From Bacteroidia bacterium (GTDB lineage: Bacteria > Bacteroidota > Ignavibacteria > UBA10030), in assembly GCA_022180565.1 (NCBI GenBank), contig BQML01000008.1, forward strand, positions 103,414-167,413: a stretch of 64,000 bases of DNA. The letters are read 5' to 3'. Shown here piece after piece: positions 1 to 9,592 of the stretch; the first letter of the stretch is position 1; every line of letters begins with the position of its first letter. The translations under genes were made by a program, and so were the position numbers. The notes below the pieces were generated by a model, which made no database searches, was not told the DNA's origin, and worked only from the letters and a program-made list of their open reading frames with translations.

Positions 1-1454
1 AACACGACGTCACGAATTTCGTAATCCCGCACAAGCTTTCCGACATTGTCCATGCTTCCAAGGATCGGCGTGCCGTCGAGTCTCTCTCCGATTCTCCTCC
101 ATCCCCGGTCCGCAAAACCCATCACCGAACGGCCCTCGGACGATTGATCCAGGCGTTTCTTGAGGATCCGTGCGGACCGTCCCGTTCCGACAATAAGTAC
201 CCGGCGGTCGAACGGAAGACCGTGCGGGTGGCGCAGACGAACCAGGAAACGCCATCCCGTCAGGAAGATCATCGTGAGCCCTCCGGAAATGACGATCACC
301 AGCCTGCTGAAGGCATAATCCTTGAAAAAAGCGACGAGGGCCGAAACAACGGTGTAGCTGGCAAACACCACCGCGGCGGTCCGGGATACCGAGAGCGGAT
401 GACGGACGTAGACGCCGGAGAGGTACAGACCGACGGTGACGAGCAAAACCGGGACCGTGTACACCGCGGGGTACGCATACGCGGGGAAATAGAACACCTG
501 TCCCATGCGAATGAATTCCGCGATCACCAGGCTGAGAATGATCAAAACCGAATCGAGGATCGCATAACGAATCGGGCGGAGAGCGTGTCTGACTGCGGCG
601 AGGCGCGAAGAGACAGCGATGCCGAGACGCAACAGGAGATTCACAAGCCGGGAACCCTGCAGGTGTTTGGCGACATAGATGTGCATTGCATCGTAGAACA
701 TCCGGACTTCGTCGATGGAACTCCGCCGTGTACTTTCGCCCTTATAATGAATGATGCGGGTCGCCGGCACATAATAGGTTTTCCATCCGGCTTGCTTGAT
801 TCTGTAACACCAATCCAAATCCTCGCCGTACATAAAGAAATCCTCATCCAATCCACCAACAGCTTCATAGGCCTCGCGACGCACCATCATGAACGATCCA
901 CTGACGGCATCAACCTCATAGATCTCGTCGGGGCTGAGGTACGTCAGGTTATAACGGCCAAAGACTTTCGACCGCGGAAAGAGGGCGCTGAGACCCGAGA
1001 TCCTTGTGAAGGCGGTCCATGCCGTGGGAAAGCTCCGCCGGCAGGCGAGCTGGAACGTGCCGTCCGGATTCAGGATCGTGCAACCCGCGCATCCTGCGTC
1101 AGGATGGGTGGAAAAGAAGTCGAGCATGATGCGGATTGTATCCTCTTGCACCACGGTGTCGGGGTTCAGGAGGAGCAGGAAGCGTCCGCGTGCCTTACGG
1201 AGTGCGAGGTTGTTGGCGCGGGCGAATCCGATATTGGATTTGTTGAGGAGGAGACGGACCCCGGGGAAACGGGATCGCACCATTGCCGCGCTGCCGTCTT
1301 CAGAGGCGTTGTCCACAACAAAGACCTCCGCAGAAATTCCCTTGAGGGCCCTGAACAGCGAGGTCAATGCCTGCTGAAGGAAGGCACGGACATTGTAGTT
1401 CACAATGACAACCGACACCTGCGGTTGTCCCGACCGTTGTTTCTCAGAACGCAT
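1..1454 (-). CDS. GT2 glycosyltransferase fused to a membrane/Rossmann half of a sugar-phosphate transferase (3' end cut off)
   Basis: The frame is open from an ATG at 1454 to the left edge (484 codons), so the C-terminus is missing. Residues about 13-235 are a family 2 glycosyltransferase: VSVVIVNYN opening, VVDNASEDGS nucleotide-binding motif and an LLLNPDT metal-binding motif as in rhamnosyltransferases of O-antigen synthesis. About four membrane helices follow (roughly residues 300-410), then a Rossmann-like segment starting RVLIVGTGRSARILKKRL. Helices plus Rossmann segment are the usual N-terminal half of polyprenyl glycosylphosphotransferases (WbaP/WcaJ type). The sugar transferase domain, if present, lies beyond the edge. 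The start overlaps the stop of the upstream gene by 11 bases, so it is translationally coupled in the polysaccharide operon. Likely role: adding a sugar to, or starting, a lipid-linked glycan at the inner membrane. Confidence 0.85.
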   Translation of the reverse strand, partial: MRSEKQRSGQPQVSVVIVNYNVRAFLQQALTSLFRALKGISAEVFVVDNASEDGSAAMVRSRFPGVRLLLNKSNIGFARANNLALRKARGRFLLLLNPDTVVQEDTIRIMLDFFSTHPDAGCAGCTILNPDGTFQLACRRSFPTAWTAFTRISGLSALFPRSKVFGRYNLTYLSPDEIYEVDAVSGSFMMVRREAYEAVGGLDEDFFMYGEDLDWCYRIKQAGWKTYYVPATRIIHYKGESTRRSSIDEVRMFYDAMHIYVAKHLQGSRLVNLLLRLGIAVSSRLAAVRHALRPIRYAILDSVLIILSLVIAEFIRMGQVFYFPAYAYPAVYTVPVLLVTVGLYLSGVYVRHPLSVSRTAAVVFASYTVVSALVAFFKDYAFSRLVIVISGGLTMIFLTGWRFLVRLRHPHGLPFDRRVLIVGTGRSARILKKRLDQSSEGRSVMGFADRGWRRIGERLDGTPILGSMDNVGKLVRDYEIRDVV

Positions 1455-2160
1455 CAAAGAAGCTCTTGAACTTCAGCTTCCATACAAGCCACGCGGCTTC
1501 GTACACGATGTTCCGGGACATTTTCGACACCCCCACACGACGGTCGACAAAAACAATGGGAATCTCGCACACGCGAAACCCCTTTTTCCAGGCAATGAAG
1601 GTCGTTTCGATCTGGAAAGCGTATCCGTTGGAGTGAATGGCGTCGAGGTTGATCGCTTCCAGCACAGCGCGCCGGTAGCATTTGAATCCTCCGGTCGCAT
1701 CGCGTACCGGCATGCCCGTGATGTATCGAGTGTACACGTTCGCCAAGAAGCTCAGCATCAGTCTCTTCATGGGCCAGTTGACCACGTTGACACCGGAAAT
1801 GTAGCGGGAGCCGATAACCAGATCGCACTGTTCGGCTTGTTGGAGCATACGTGGAAGCTCATGGGGATCGTGCGAAAAATCTGCATCCATTTCGAACACA
1901 ATCTCATAATCCCGCGCCAGGGCGAACTTAAACCCCTCGACATAAGCCGTCCCAAGCCCAAGCTTTGCCTTTCGCTCGATCAAATGGACACGAGGATTGC
2001 TCTCTTGCAGAAGCTTAACAAGGTTCGCCGTACCGTCCGGAGAGTTGTCGTCCACGACCAGCACTTCAAAGTGGGCACCGAGGCTTAGGATCTTCGGAAT
2101 AATCTCCGGAACGTTGTCCGATTCGTTGTACGTGGGAATGACAACGAGACAGCGTTTCAT
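1444..2160 (-). CDS. Polyprenol-phosphate mannosyl/glucosyltransferase, DPM1-like (GT2)
   Basis: 238 residues, the normal length of a soluble DPM1-like enzyme. It opens with VVIPTYNESDNV, has the family-typical VVDDNSPDGTA at about 35-45 and the metal-binding DAD at 92-94 in FEMDADFSHDP. Such enzymes move mannose or glucose from a nucleotide sugar to polyprenol phosphate on the cytoplasmic face of the inner membrane; no C-terminal membrane helices are seen here. The start overlaps the upstream aminotransferase stop by 4 bases and the stop overlaps the next gene by 11. The sugar cannot be read from the sequence. Confidence 0.88.
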   Translation of the reverse strand: MKRCLVVIPTYNESDNVPEIIPKILSLGAHFEVLVVDDNSPDGTANLVKLLQESNPRVHLIERKAKLGLGTAYVEGFKFALARDYEIVFEMDADFSHDPHELPRMLQQAEQCDLVIGSRYISGVNVVNWPMKRLMLSFLANVYTRYITGMPVRDATGGFKCYRRAVLEAINLDAIHSNGYAFQIETTFIAWKKGFRVCEIPIVFVDRRVGVSKMSRNIVYEAAWLVWKLKFKSFFDAF

Positions 2161-3293
2161 GACTTCGGGGGCACGGCAGACCGGGATTCCGCAGCGTCCC
2201 GCACCGCCGACACAATGGCGGACTGCTGATCATCGGTCAGCTCGGTATGCATGGGGAGTGACAGAACTTCGCGGCATGCCTGCTCGGCTTCGGGAAAGGA
2301 TCCTTCGCCTGCCTCCGGCCTGCGAAATGCGGCCTGCAGGTGGAGAGGGATCGGATAGTAAATGGCATGGGGAATCTTTTTCCGGACAAGCGCGTCCACG
2401 ATCGCTTGTCTCCGGGAAACTCTGATCGTGTACTGATGATATACATGGCGCCCGTACGGCGCCTCAAACGGCACGGTGATTCCCGATCCTTCGAAAAGCT
2501 CCGTATAGCGGGCCGCAGCCCTTCGCCGTTCACGGCACCAGCCATCGAGATACTTTAGCTTCACGCTCAGAACGGCGGCCTGGATGGTGTCCAAACGACT
2601 GTTCACTCCCAGAATGTCATGATAGTAGCGCACTTTGGAGCCATGGACAATGATCATCCGAACCTTTTCCGCAACCGCGTCGTCGTTGGTCACCACCATA
2701 CCGGCATCCCCGAAGGCGCCGAGGTTCTTGCTCGGAAAAAAACTGATCGCCCCCATGAGACCGATTCCTCCCACTTTGCGGCCTTTGTACTCTGCTCCCA
2801 TCGCCTGGGCCGTATCCTCGATCACCGGAATCCCGTACTTTGCGGCGATTTCCATGATCGGATCCATGTCCGCCGACTGGCCGTAGAGATGAACGGGAAT
2901 GATCGCTTTGGTCCTGGGGGTCAGCGCTTTTTCGAGCCTGGCGGGGTCTATGGTGAATGTCCGCGGATCGATGTCTGCATACACGGGACGTGCCCCCAGC
3001 AACGCGATCGTTTCCGTCGTGGCCACAAACGTGAACGGCGTCGTCACCACGTCATCTCCGGGACCGATCCCGAGCGCCATCATCGCCACCTGAAGGGCAT
3101 CGGTTCCGGAGGCACAGCCGATGGCGTGCTTCACACCGAGATAGGCCGCCGCCGCTTTTTCGAATTCAGCGACTTCCCTGCCCAGAATGAACTGTCCGGA
3201 ATCCAGTACCCGATGAATGGCCTCATCGATTTCTTTTTTGATACGTCGGTACTGGCCGACCACGTCGACCATGTGAAGAGATTGGGTTTGCAT
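2157..3293 (-). CDS. DegT/DnrJ/EryC1/StrS family PLP-dependent sugar aminotransferase
   Basis: This enzyme places an amino group on a nucleotide-linked keto sugar. The PLP lysine is K189 in FFPSKNLGAFGD (counted from the chosen start). Other family signs are the substrate-loop text SGTDALQVAMMAL, the IEDTAQAMGA cofactor aspartate region and a C-terminal YYPIPLHLQ segment. I chose ATG at 3293 (378 residues) because the family usually begins close to the VGQYRRIKKEI helix. A GTG at 3365 would give 402 residues and a 23-base gap to the upstream gene, so it remains possible. With RfbB in the same operon, the substrate may be a dTDP-4-keto-6-deoxy sugar, which is inference. Confidence 0.9.
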   Translation of the reverse strand: MQTQSLHMVDVVGQYRRIKKEIDEAIHRVLDSGQFILGREVAEFEKAAAAYLGVKHAIGCASGTDALQVAMMALGIGPGDDVVTTPFTFVATTETIALLGARPVYADIDPRTFTIDPARLEKALTPRTKAIIPVHLYGQSADMDPIMEIAAKYGIPVIEDTAQAMGAEYKGRKVGGIGLMGAISFFPSKNLGAFGDAGMVVTNDDAVAEKVRMIIVHGSKVRYYHDILGVNSRLDTIQAAVLSVKLKYLDGWCRERRRAAARYTELFEGSGITVPFEAPYGRHVYHQYTIRVSRRQAIVDALVRKKIPHAIYYPIPLHLQAAFRRPEAGEGSFPEAEQACREVLSLPMHTELTDDQQSAIVSAVRDAAESRSAVPPKS

Positions 3294-3388
3294 GGAAAGG
3301 ATCTTGTGAAGAGTCTCGTGATCTGATGCCACGGGCGCAGGAAGCGAGAAGAGAACTAACGCCACTTCTTCGCCTCTTGCTCAACCGC

Positions 3389-4783
3389 TCAGACATGCCC
3401 TTTCCCCCGCATCAGAACGTACAATGTATTAAAAAGTATCTTCAAATCCATCCGCCAGGACATGTTTTCAATATAAAACAAGTCGTATTTCAGTTTTGTC
3501 CGCACGTCTTCTACCGACTGGTCGTATCGGTATTTTATTTGCGCCCAGCCGGTCATCCCGGGTCTGACCCGCAAGCGTCTGCGGTAGAGCGGAAGGTCTC
3601 GTTCGAGTTTCTCGACAAAATACGCGCGCTCGGGACGGGGTCCCACGAGACTCATGTGCCCGACAAGCACATTCAGAAACTGCGGGACCTCATCGAGATG
3701 GAGACGCCGGAGAATCTTGCCGACACGTGTCACCCGCGGATCATTCCTCTCCGCCCACTTCGGTCCCGACAAACTCTCAGCGTCCTCCCGCATGGACCTG
3801 AATTTCAGCATCGTGAATTTTTCGCCGTTTCGACCAACGCGCACCTGACGGTAGAACACAGGTCCCGGCGAATCCAAAACAATCGCCAAAGCAACAAGCG
3901 CCCACAGAGGACTGCCGACGATGAGAACAACGAGCGAGACAACGACATCGGTCATTCGCTTCATCGCCTCTTCCCACGGCTTCAGGAACCACGGCGTCAC
4001 TTCGATCAGCGGGAATCCATAGATCGAATTGATCCTCGCTTGTCCGCTCACAATGTCATAGAGATCGGGAATGATCTTCATTCCGACCTCCCGTCCATTG
4101 CAAAAACGGATGATTTCAAGCAGCTGGTCGTGATCCGTTGAATCAAGCCCCACCAGGACTTCCGTCGCCCTATGGCGATCAAGAAGGTCCGGCAGCTCTT
4201 GCGTGGATCCTACGACGGGGATACCACGGTACCCTCTCTTTCTTTTCTTTGCGTTCTGCGGCGCGACGAAACCCACGACCCGATACCCCAGGGCCGGATA
4301 CTTCAGAACCATGTCGCACAAATCAAATGCCTTTTGGGACCATCCAACGATCAGTGTGTTCTTTGCGCCGATCCCGGCCTCCAGGAGCCGCTTTTGGAGA
4401 GCCCGCACAACGAGCCTCCCCGCACTCACGAACACAAACACGAGGGCCCAGTACACGACAATCCAACGATGCGTCGGCCCCGACTCGGGCCGCCCGCTCA
4501 GAAATTCGAGGAAAAACAGGAGGAGCGATCCGAGGGCAGTCGCGCGGAAAATCGTCAGCACCTCGTCGAGACGCGACTGCGCGTACCAATGACGGTAAAG
4601 CCCAAAGAGAAAGAACCAAAGGAGCCAATAACCGTAGTTGATGGCCATCGAAACCCAGAAGTCTTCCGGGGGTTCCGCACTCCTCAGGGACCACATGAGG
4701 GATGAAAGAACAAAAGCGAAGTTGACGGTCAGAAAATCCAGACTCAGGAGGACAATACGGTCGATTCTCTTATGCATGAACAA
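3389..4783 (-). CDS. Undecaprenyl-phosphate sugar phosphotransferase (WcaJ/WbaP type initiating enzyme)
   Basis: 464 residues, typical for polyisoprenyl-phosphate hexose-1-phosphate transferases. Four to five N-terminal helices lead into a Rossmann-like segment ([14 protein letters not shown]), then a fifth hydrophobic helix and the bacterial sugar transferase domain with [16 protein letters not shown] and [10 protein letters not shown]. It transfers a sugar-1-phosphate to undecaprenyl phosphate, the first step of a surface glycan. It lies 3 bases downstream of a membrane GT2 gene. The partial gene at the left edge carries a similar N-terminal half, so the operon may encode two initiating enzymes. 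Confidence 0.93.
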   Translation of the reverse strand: MFMHKRIDRIVLLSLDFLTVNFAFVLSSLMWSLRSAEPPEDFWVSMAINYGYWLLWFFLFGLYRHWYAQSRLDEVLTIFRATALGSLLLFFLEFLSGRPESGPTHRWIVVYWALVFVFVSAGRLVVRALQKRLLEAGIGAKNTLIVGWSQKAFDLCDMVLKYPALGYRVVGFVAPQNAKKRKRGYRGIPVVGSTQELPDLLDRHRATEVLVGLDSTDHDQLLEIIRFCNGREVGMKIIPDLYDIVSGQARINSIYGFPLIEVTPWFLKPWEEAMKRMTDVVVSLVVLIVGSPLWALVALAIVLDSPGPVFYRQVRVGRNGEKFTMLKFRSMREDAESLSGPKWAERNDPRVTRVGKILRRLHLDEVPQFLNVLVGHMSLVGPRPERAYFVEKLERDLPLYRRRLRVRPGMTGWAQIKYRYDQSVEDVRTKLKYDLFYIENMSWRMDLKILFNTLYVLMRGKGHV

Positions 4784-4786
4784 ATC

Positions 4787-5923
4787 CTAGCGATCGACTT
4801 CCCAAAAAAGACTCTGCCTGCCGGTGATCGATTTTAAGAAACCGACAATCAGCGCCGCATTCACGGCAAGGAAGTAATAGGGGAGGATGACCATCGGCGT
4901 CCGGACATTCCATCGTTCGCCCACCCAGCCTGCCAATGCCAGAGCAACGAACGCGACCTCAGCGTAGAAGACCGGAGCCAGAGCACCCCCGGGGCGGTAC
5001 AAAGCGGCGGTGGCCGCGCCCAGCGCCAGAAGCGCAAACGGGACAGACCATCGGATAATCTTGTGCGACCAAAGCGCAAAGGCCGCAAATCCCCTGCGGG
5101 GATTCAGGGAAGAACGGACATACCGGAGGGCGTTGAAGTTCTGCGCTCCAATTCTCGCCTTTCTGCGAAATTCCCGTCGGACCGTTTTTTCCGCCGTTTC
5201 AAACGCGACAGCCTCAGGCGCATATTCCACGCGGTACCCCTGCTGAAGAATCATCATGGGAATGACAAAATCGTCCGCCACCGCACGATCAAGCGGTAAG
5301 GGCCGGTACAAGCTCCGCCTGATTGCATAAACCCCTCCCGTTGCCCCGACAAGCGTTCCCGCACGGCCTTCCAGACGCTTCACCATGGTCTCGTACTGCC
5401 AATAGACGGACTCACCAACGTTCCCCGAACTCGTCAACAGGAGTTCCCCCGACACCGCCCCGACGTGGGGTTCGGAAAACGGCTTCACGAGGTTCTCCAG
5501 TGTGTCCACACGAAACAGCGAATTGGCGTCGGAAAACGCAATAAGTTCTCCCCTCGCTTCTTTGACGAGATCGTTCAGCACCGCGGCCTTTCCGCGCCGC
5601 CGGGGGAAAACTAGGACTTTCATGACCTCAAGTCGGTTTGCCTGAAGCAAATCCACCGTGCCGTCCGTCGACCCGTCTGAACCCACAAGGATCTCCAGCC
5701 GCCCGGGCGGATAGGCGATCTCTTTGAGATTCTGAATTTTTTCCAGGATTCCTTTTTCCTCGTTGTAGACAGAAATAACGATGGACACGAAGGGGAGGCT
5801 TTCCTGCTTTTTGTCATCCCTCGAAGGAGCAAAGAACAAGAGAATCTTCAAGACCAGCGGATATCCCACATAGGTATAGATAACGAGGAGTGTTGATATC
5901 CAGAAGACAACCTCGGCCGCCAT
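4787..5923 (-). CDS. Membrane-associated family 2 glycosyltransferase
   Basis: 378 residues from ATG 5923. An N-terminal helix (VVFWISTLLVIYTYVGYPLVL) precedes a GT2 domain with FVSIVISVYNEEKGI, a GSDGSTDGT motif, a FSDANSLFR metal site and a QQGYRVEYAP region, then two or three C-terminal helices. This is the layout of processive or cell-surface GT2 enzymes. The start was set at 5923 because a GGAGG lies 11 bases upstream and the upstream gene stops 5 bases before; a longer frame to 5980 would overlap that gene. It probably extends the glycan of this operon. Confidence 0.88.
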   Translation of the reverse strand: MAAEVVFWISTLLVIYTYVGYPLVLKILLFFAPSRDDKKQESLPFVSIVISVYNEEKGILEKIQNLKEIAYPPGRLEILVGSDGSTDGTVDLLQANRLEVMKVLVFPRRRGKAAVLNDLVKEARGELIAFSDANSLFRVDTLENLVKPFSEPHVGAVSGELLLTSSGNVGESVYWQYETMVKRLEGRAGTLVGATGGVYAIRRSLYRPLPLDRAVADDFVIPMMILQQGYRVEYAPEAVAFETAEKTVRREFRRKARIGAQNFNALRYVRSSLNPRRGFAAFALWSHKIIRWSVPFALLALGAATAALYRPGGALAPVFYAEVAFVALALAGWVGERWNVRTPMVILPYYFLAVNAALIVGFLKSITGRQSLFWEVDR

Positions 5924-5927
5924 TCCT

Positions 5928-6986
5928 TCAAAAACCTCCGAATCCCATGCGCCGAAACATGCTGCGGAAGCGCTGTTCATACGTATGCTCTGCCAGCGTT
6001 CGGCGTCGCGCTTCCTCTTTCATGCGCCTCCTCTCGGCATCGTGCGTCAGATAATATTCTATCTTCTCCACAAGATCGCGGAAATCCGTCCACACGCCGA
6101 TTTCCTTTCCGGGAACATAGTACCGGTCAAGACCCTCCGCCGCGGCTGTCAGGAGGAATCCACCGTGTCCCGGGATTTCGAAGTTACGGCCTTTGATCTG
6201 TTCCCGGCGGCCCGAGAAGAGGAGGCGAACGGACGGCATAACCTCACGCGGGGGGCGGATGGAGTACGATCCATCCGCGCGACGCGAAAACAAGACCTTT
6301 CCGGCTCCCCGAAGACTCCAACCGGCTACACTGCCGGTGAAATTCAGATTCACTTTCGTTCGCTTAAAAACCGTCACCATCTCCCGATGAGACAACGGTC
6401 CATTCTCCCATCCTCTCCCCCAGGTTTCGACGCGAAAGCCCTCAGCGCGCAATCTTCTGATCAGGCGTTTGCGGTCCGAGTGCGCCTGCCCAACAAACGA
6501 TACATCGATATCCTCGGCAACGGAACTCTCCTCCTGTTCATGATGGTTGAACGCCCATTGCGAGTGGATCACGTTCCCGGCACCGATGGCCCGGTATTGG
6601 TCGACCGCCTGTTCGTCCGTCGTAACACACCACGTGAACAGATGCGCGCGGAAGCGAGAATACACGTCGAACCGCCACTGATCATCCCCAAACCAGTTCA
6701 GAGTGACTGCCCCGCTATGACGCGTCAGCCCCTCAATGGTTTCGGGGAAAATTTCGTCGTTGTACAGCACAAAGAAGAACAGGTCGGTCTTCCGCCCTGC
6801 AAGGGCCTGAAGCCGCCGATTCATCTCCTTCCTTCCGTCGGTTCTCAGGATCTCATCGTAAGGAAAATGATCCACCTCAACTCCTTCTATACCCCGAAGC
6901 GACGGGAGAAAACTGCGGTACTCATAACAATCCCCGCGACGCGGGTCGCCGTAGTCGTACCTCATCCCCACATATGTCACTTTCAT
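5928..6986 (-). CDS. CgeB-like glycosyltransferase family protein
   Basis: 352 residues. The text reads like the CgeB/spore-maturation glycosyltransferase group: a central LNWFGDDQWRFD stretch, DVSFVGQAHSDRKRLIRRL, a KVNLNFTG segment and a C-terminal KGRNFEIPGHGGFLLT with the acidic region before AEHTYEQRF. These are GT-B type proteins without a confirmed donor. It overlaps the upstream GT4 gene by 4 bases and so belongs to the same operon. Assignment to the family is good; donor and acceptor are unknown. Confidence 0.8.
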   Translation of the reverse strand: MKVTYVGMRYDYGDPRRGDCYEYRSFLPSLRGIEGVEVDHFPYDEILRTDGRKEMNRRLQALAGRKTDLFFFVLYNDEIFPETIEGLTRHSGAVTLNWFGDDQWRFDVYSRFRAHLFTWCVTTDEQAVDQYRAIGAGNVIHSQWAFNHHEQEESSVAEDIDVSFVGQAHSDRKRLIRRLRAEGFRVETWGRGWENGPLSHREMVTVFKRTKVNLNFTGSVAGWSLRGAGKVLFSRRADGSYSIRPPREVMPSVRLLFSGRREQIKGRNFEIPGHGGFLLTAAAEGLDRYYVPGKEIGVWTDFRDLVEKIEYYLTHDAERRRMKEEARRRTLAEHTYEQRFRSMFRRMGFGGF

Positions 6987-8170
6987 AACGATCCCACATC
7001 ATTATAGAGACGCTCGAAGGCGTCGGCAACCCTGTCCCACGAATACCGCTTTTCCACGAAGGCACGCCCTTCTCTTCCCAATTGCTCGCGGAGCCCGGGC
7101 GAACCCAACAGGTCTACAATCCTTTGTGCAAACGTGGATGGCTCATCCGCACAAATCAAATGGGTGCCATGAACCGCTCCAAGACCTTGCGCCCCGAGTG
7201 TCGTGGAAACCACCGCCTTCCCCATCGCAAGAAACTCCAGCGTCTTCATCCGCATTCCACTTCCCGCACGCAGAGGTACGATGCAAACCTGCGATGCGGC
7301 GATAAGCGGACGGATATCCTCCACCTCACCAAGGAAATCAACATTGGGATGATGAAGCTTCTTTTTCAGATCTCCGGATCCGCTCCCTGCAACGCGCACT
7401 TTCACGGACGGTACCTCGTCGACCACCACGGGGAGAATCTCGCGAAGAAACCAGGAGAGGCTGTCCCGGTTGGGAAGCCATTGAAGCGATCCCAGCCATA
7501 AGACCGATCCGGGTTCTTCACCTTCCGGTCTGGGATGAAATGAAGCCGTATCCACCCCCACAGGTATGACCTCAGTCCGCACCGATGGAGCGATCTCCCG
7601 AAGCCGTCGCTCATCGTCGTGTGATACAACCGCCACGCGATCGAACATGCCGCACACCAACCGCTCGTAGGCGAGCAATTTTCCCCATTCCATTCTCAGG
7701 AACGACCGGACAAGGGGGTTCGGATGCAACGGAAGATAGGTGCCGAGATTCGCGGACTCAAGATTGTGGAGACGGAGAACGACGGGAACGCGATAGCGCT
7801 TCTTAACCTCCGTTCCATACCACGCCGCATGAATCCCCTCGACCTGCACAAGATCCACCCCATCCATCATCGCAAACACCGTCTCGAGGAGTAACGGCGA
7901 ATGATTCCTGCTCACGATATACGGAGTACGACGAAACAGCGAATGAACCGCTCCGGCCGCCGAGGGTTTCTTGGCCGCGTGAACAATGACCTTTACCTGG
8001 AAGTACCTTGCCAGCTCTTTGCGCGCCTCCTCGTTCCCTGCGGCGGAAAGACAAGCCAAACGGACACTGGAATGACGCTCCGAAAGGCGTTTGAGGGAAA
8101 AGAACACATTCCGCCTCCCGCCGTCGACAGGCGGATAAGGAATCGTCGGACAAACAGAAAGGACAGTCAC
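6983..8170 (-). CDS. GT4-like glycosyltransferase
   Basis: 395 residues with a GT-B fold layout. The N-terminal half begins SVCPTIPYPPVDGGRRNV, a glycine-rich acceptor loop. The C-terminal half has SVLWLGSLQWLPNRDSL, the donor-site stretch CIVPLRAGSGMRMKTLEFLAMGKAVVSTTLG with the conserved glutamate, and a closing YSWDRVADAFERLY helix. It transfers a sugar from a nucleotide donor during glycan assembly in the cytoplasm. It overlaps the following CgeB-like gene by 4 bases and starts 30 bases after the polymerase gene ends. Confidence 0.88.
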   Translation of the reverse strand: MTVLSVCPTIPYPPVDGGRRNVFFSLKRLSERHSSVRLACLSAAGNEEARKELARYFQVKVIVHAAKKPSAAGAVHSLFRRTPYIVSRNHSPLLLETVFAMMDGVDLVQVEGIHAAWYGTEVKKRYRVPVVLRLHNLESANLGTYLPLHPNPLVRSFLRMEWGKLLAYERLVCGMFDRVAVVSHDDERRLREIAPSVRTEVIPVGVDTASFHPRPEGEEPGSVLWLGSLQWLPNRDSLSWFLREILPVVVDEVPSVKVRVAGSGSGDLKKKLHHPNVDFLGEVEDIRPLIAASQVCIVPLRAGSGMRMKTLEFLAMGKAVVSTTLGAQGLGAVHGTHLICADEPSTFAQRIVDLLGSPGLREQLGREGRAFVEKRYSWDRVADAFERLYNDVGSL

Positions 8171-8200
8171 GTCGAAAACCTTCAGTGTTGATCTTCTTTC

Positions 8201-9592
8201 TCACGAGCTACTCTGTCCGCTCTCCTCCTCCTCCTCGGCAGAGAGGACGGCCCAGCACAACGCGATGATCATCACCGAATCCCGAGCATAGAATTGTGGA
8301 GAGGTGAAAGAAATGATCATCATTCCGATGAGCAATGCCACCGCCGTTATCGCAAGAGGACGGTTTTGCCCGGTGCGGCGAAAGGCGTTGATCGCGGCTT
8401 TGATCTTACCAATGTATAGAGCGAGAAACACTGCCAGACCTGCCAGACCAAGCTTGAACCAGAGCCACAAATATGCGTTATGTACGTAGGCATTCGTGTA
8501 GGTGACGCCGCGCAGGGGACTGTAGTACGCAAAGTCGGCCCCCAGGCCATATCCCATGACGGGGTTGGCGGCAATCTGAGCGAGCACCGCCTTCGATTCC
8601 TCCAGACGGGTAAGAAACGAAAGATCCTCCAGAGCCAGACCCGCGGAGAGGAGTCGTCCGAAAACGATTGCTGCCACAGCACCGAAACGGTCGCCGAGCA
8701 TCAGCCAGGCGAGAACGATGCCGCCAAGACAGACCAGGGAAAGAATCCCCGCCATCCTCACGCGTTCCGGCTTCGTCAGGAACAGAAACACAACGAACAG
8801 AGCGAGGAACGTTCCCAACCAGTATCCCCTCGAAAATGTTGCCGCGAGCGAAAAAGAAAACAAGACGAACACGGAGAGGAGAATTGCCCGGGAACGAACC
8901 TGAGTTGAAATCCCAAGCGACGCTGCCGCCCAGACGACCATAGCCATGAACAGAGGTTCACCTGCCGTTTGTCGTCCGGAAACGATCTCCCACGCGTAGT
9001 GAATCTCCCTGATCCGCTCGCTGTACTCGACAATATTGCGAACCGCCATCACCCCGGCCAGCATGGCAAACGTCACGAGAACGACCCTCTTCCCTCCTGC
9101 TGTCGTGCATGCTTCGCGGAGGGGGAAAGAGAGGAGGAATCCTGCCAGCACGAGGAGCTCACGGGCCCACAAACCCGGATCGTTACCAAACAGGACGGCC
9201 GGGATAGCGGAAGCGACTGCGAGCAGAAAAAAAAGAGCCAGCGGGCGATCTCCCGGCGCAGAAAAGAGGGTTTCCCTTCGGACAATGATCCTATCGATAA
9301 AGTACGCCCCCAGGTAACCATAGGACACAATACCAAACACCGCTTCAGAGACGCTGATATCGGTCGTCCGCTGGAGGAAAAGCACGATATGCCCGAAGAG
9401 CACCGCGCTCAACCACCAGACAAGCCGGCGTGAGAGAATGATCGCGAGCGTCACAACGAGAAGCGCGATCGGAAGATAGAGGACGGTTCCCGTAATCGTC
9501 GCAACGGAGACCAACCCAGCGTTGGCAAGGAACACGAGGAGCATCTCTCGGCCCCCGGCGTGTTCCGGATCCAATGGCTGAAGAGTTTTCAC
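8201..9592 (-). CDS. O-antigen polymerase/ligase-like membrane protein (Wzy/WaaL type)
   Basis: 463 residues with about a dozen hydrophobic segments and the large periplasmic loop typical of Wzy/WaaL proteins. The FSLAATFSRGYWLG region followed by a hydrophobic helix is the family hallmark. The gene sits directly after a Wzz-like gene (4-base overlap), so polymerase is more likely than ligase. It would join lipid-linked repeat units on the periplasmic face. The protein ends in an acidic, serine-rich tail. Confidence 0.85.
   Translation of the reverse strand: MKTLQPLDPEHAGGREMLLVFLANAGLVSVATITGTVLYLPIALLVVTLAIILSRRLVWWLSAVLFGHIVLFLQRTTDISVSEAVFGIVSYGYLGAYFIDRIIVRRETLFSAPGDRPLALFFLLAVASAIPAVLFGNDPGLWARELLVLAGFLLSFPLREACTTAGGKRVVLVTFAMLAGVMAVRNIVEYSERIREIHYAWEIVSGRQTAGEPLFMAMVVWAAASLGISTQVRSRAILLSVFVLFSFSLAATFSRGYWLGTFLALFVVFLFLTKPERVRMAGILSLVCLGGIVLAWLMLGDRFGAVAAIVFGRLLSAGLALEDLSFLTRLEESKAVLAQIAANPVMGYGLGADFAYYSPLRGVTYTNAYVHNAYLWLWFKLGLAGLAVFLALYIGKIKAAINAFRRTGQNRPLAITAVALLIGMMIISFTSPQFYARDSVMIIALCWAVLSAEEEEESGQSSS

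Noticed and set aside
144..1469. A 441-codon open frame on the + strand at the left edge
   Set aside because: It is antisense to the partial GT2 fusion gene, whose minus-strand frame contains clear GT2 and Rossmann motifs.
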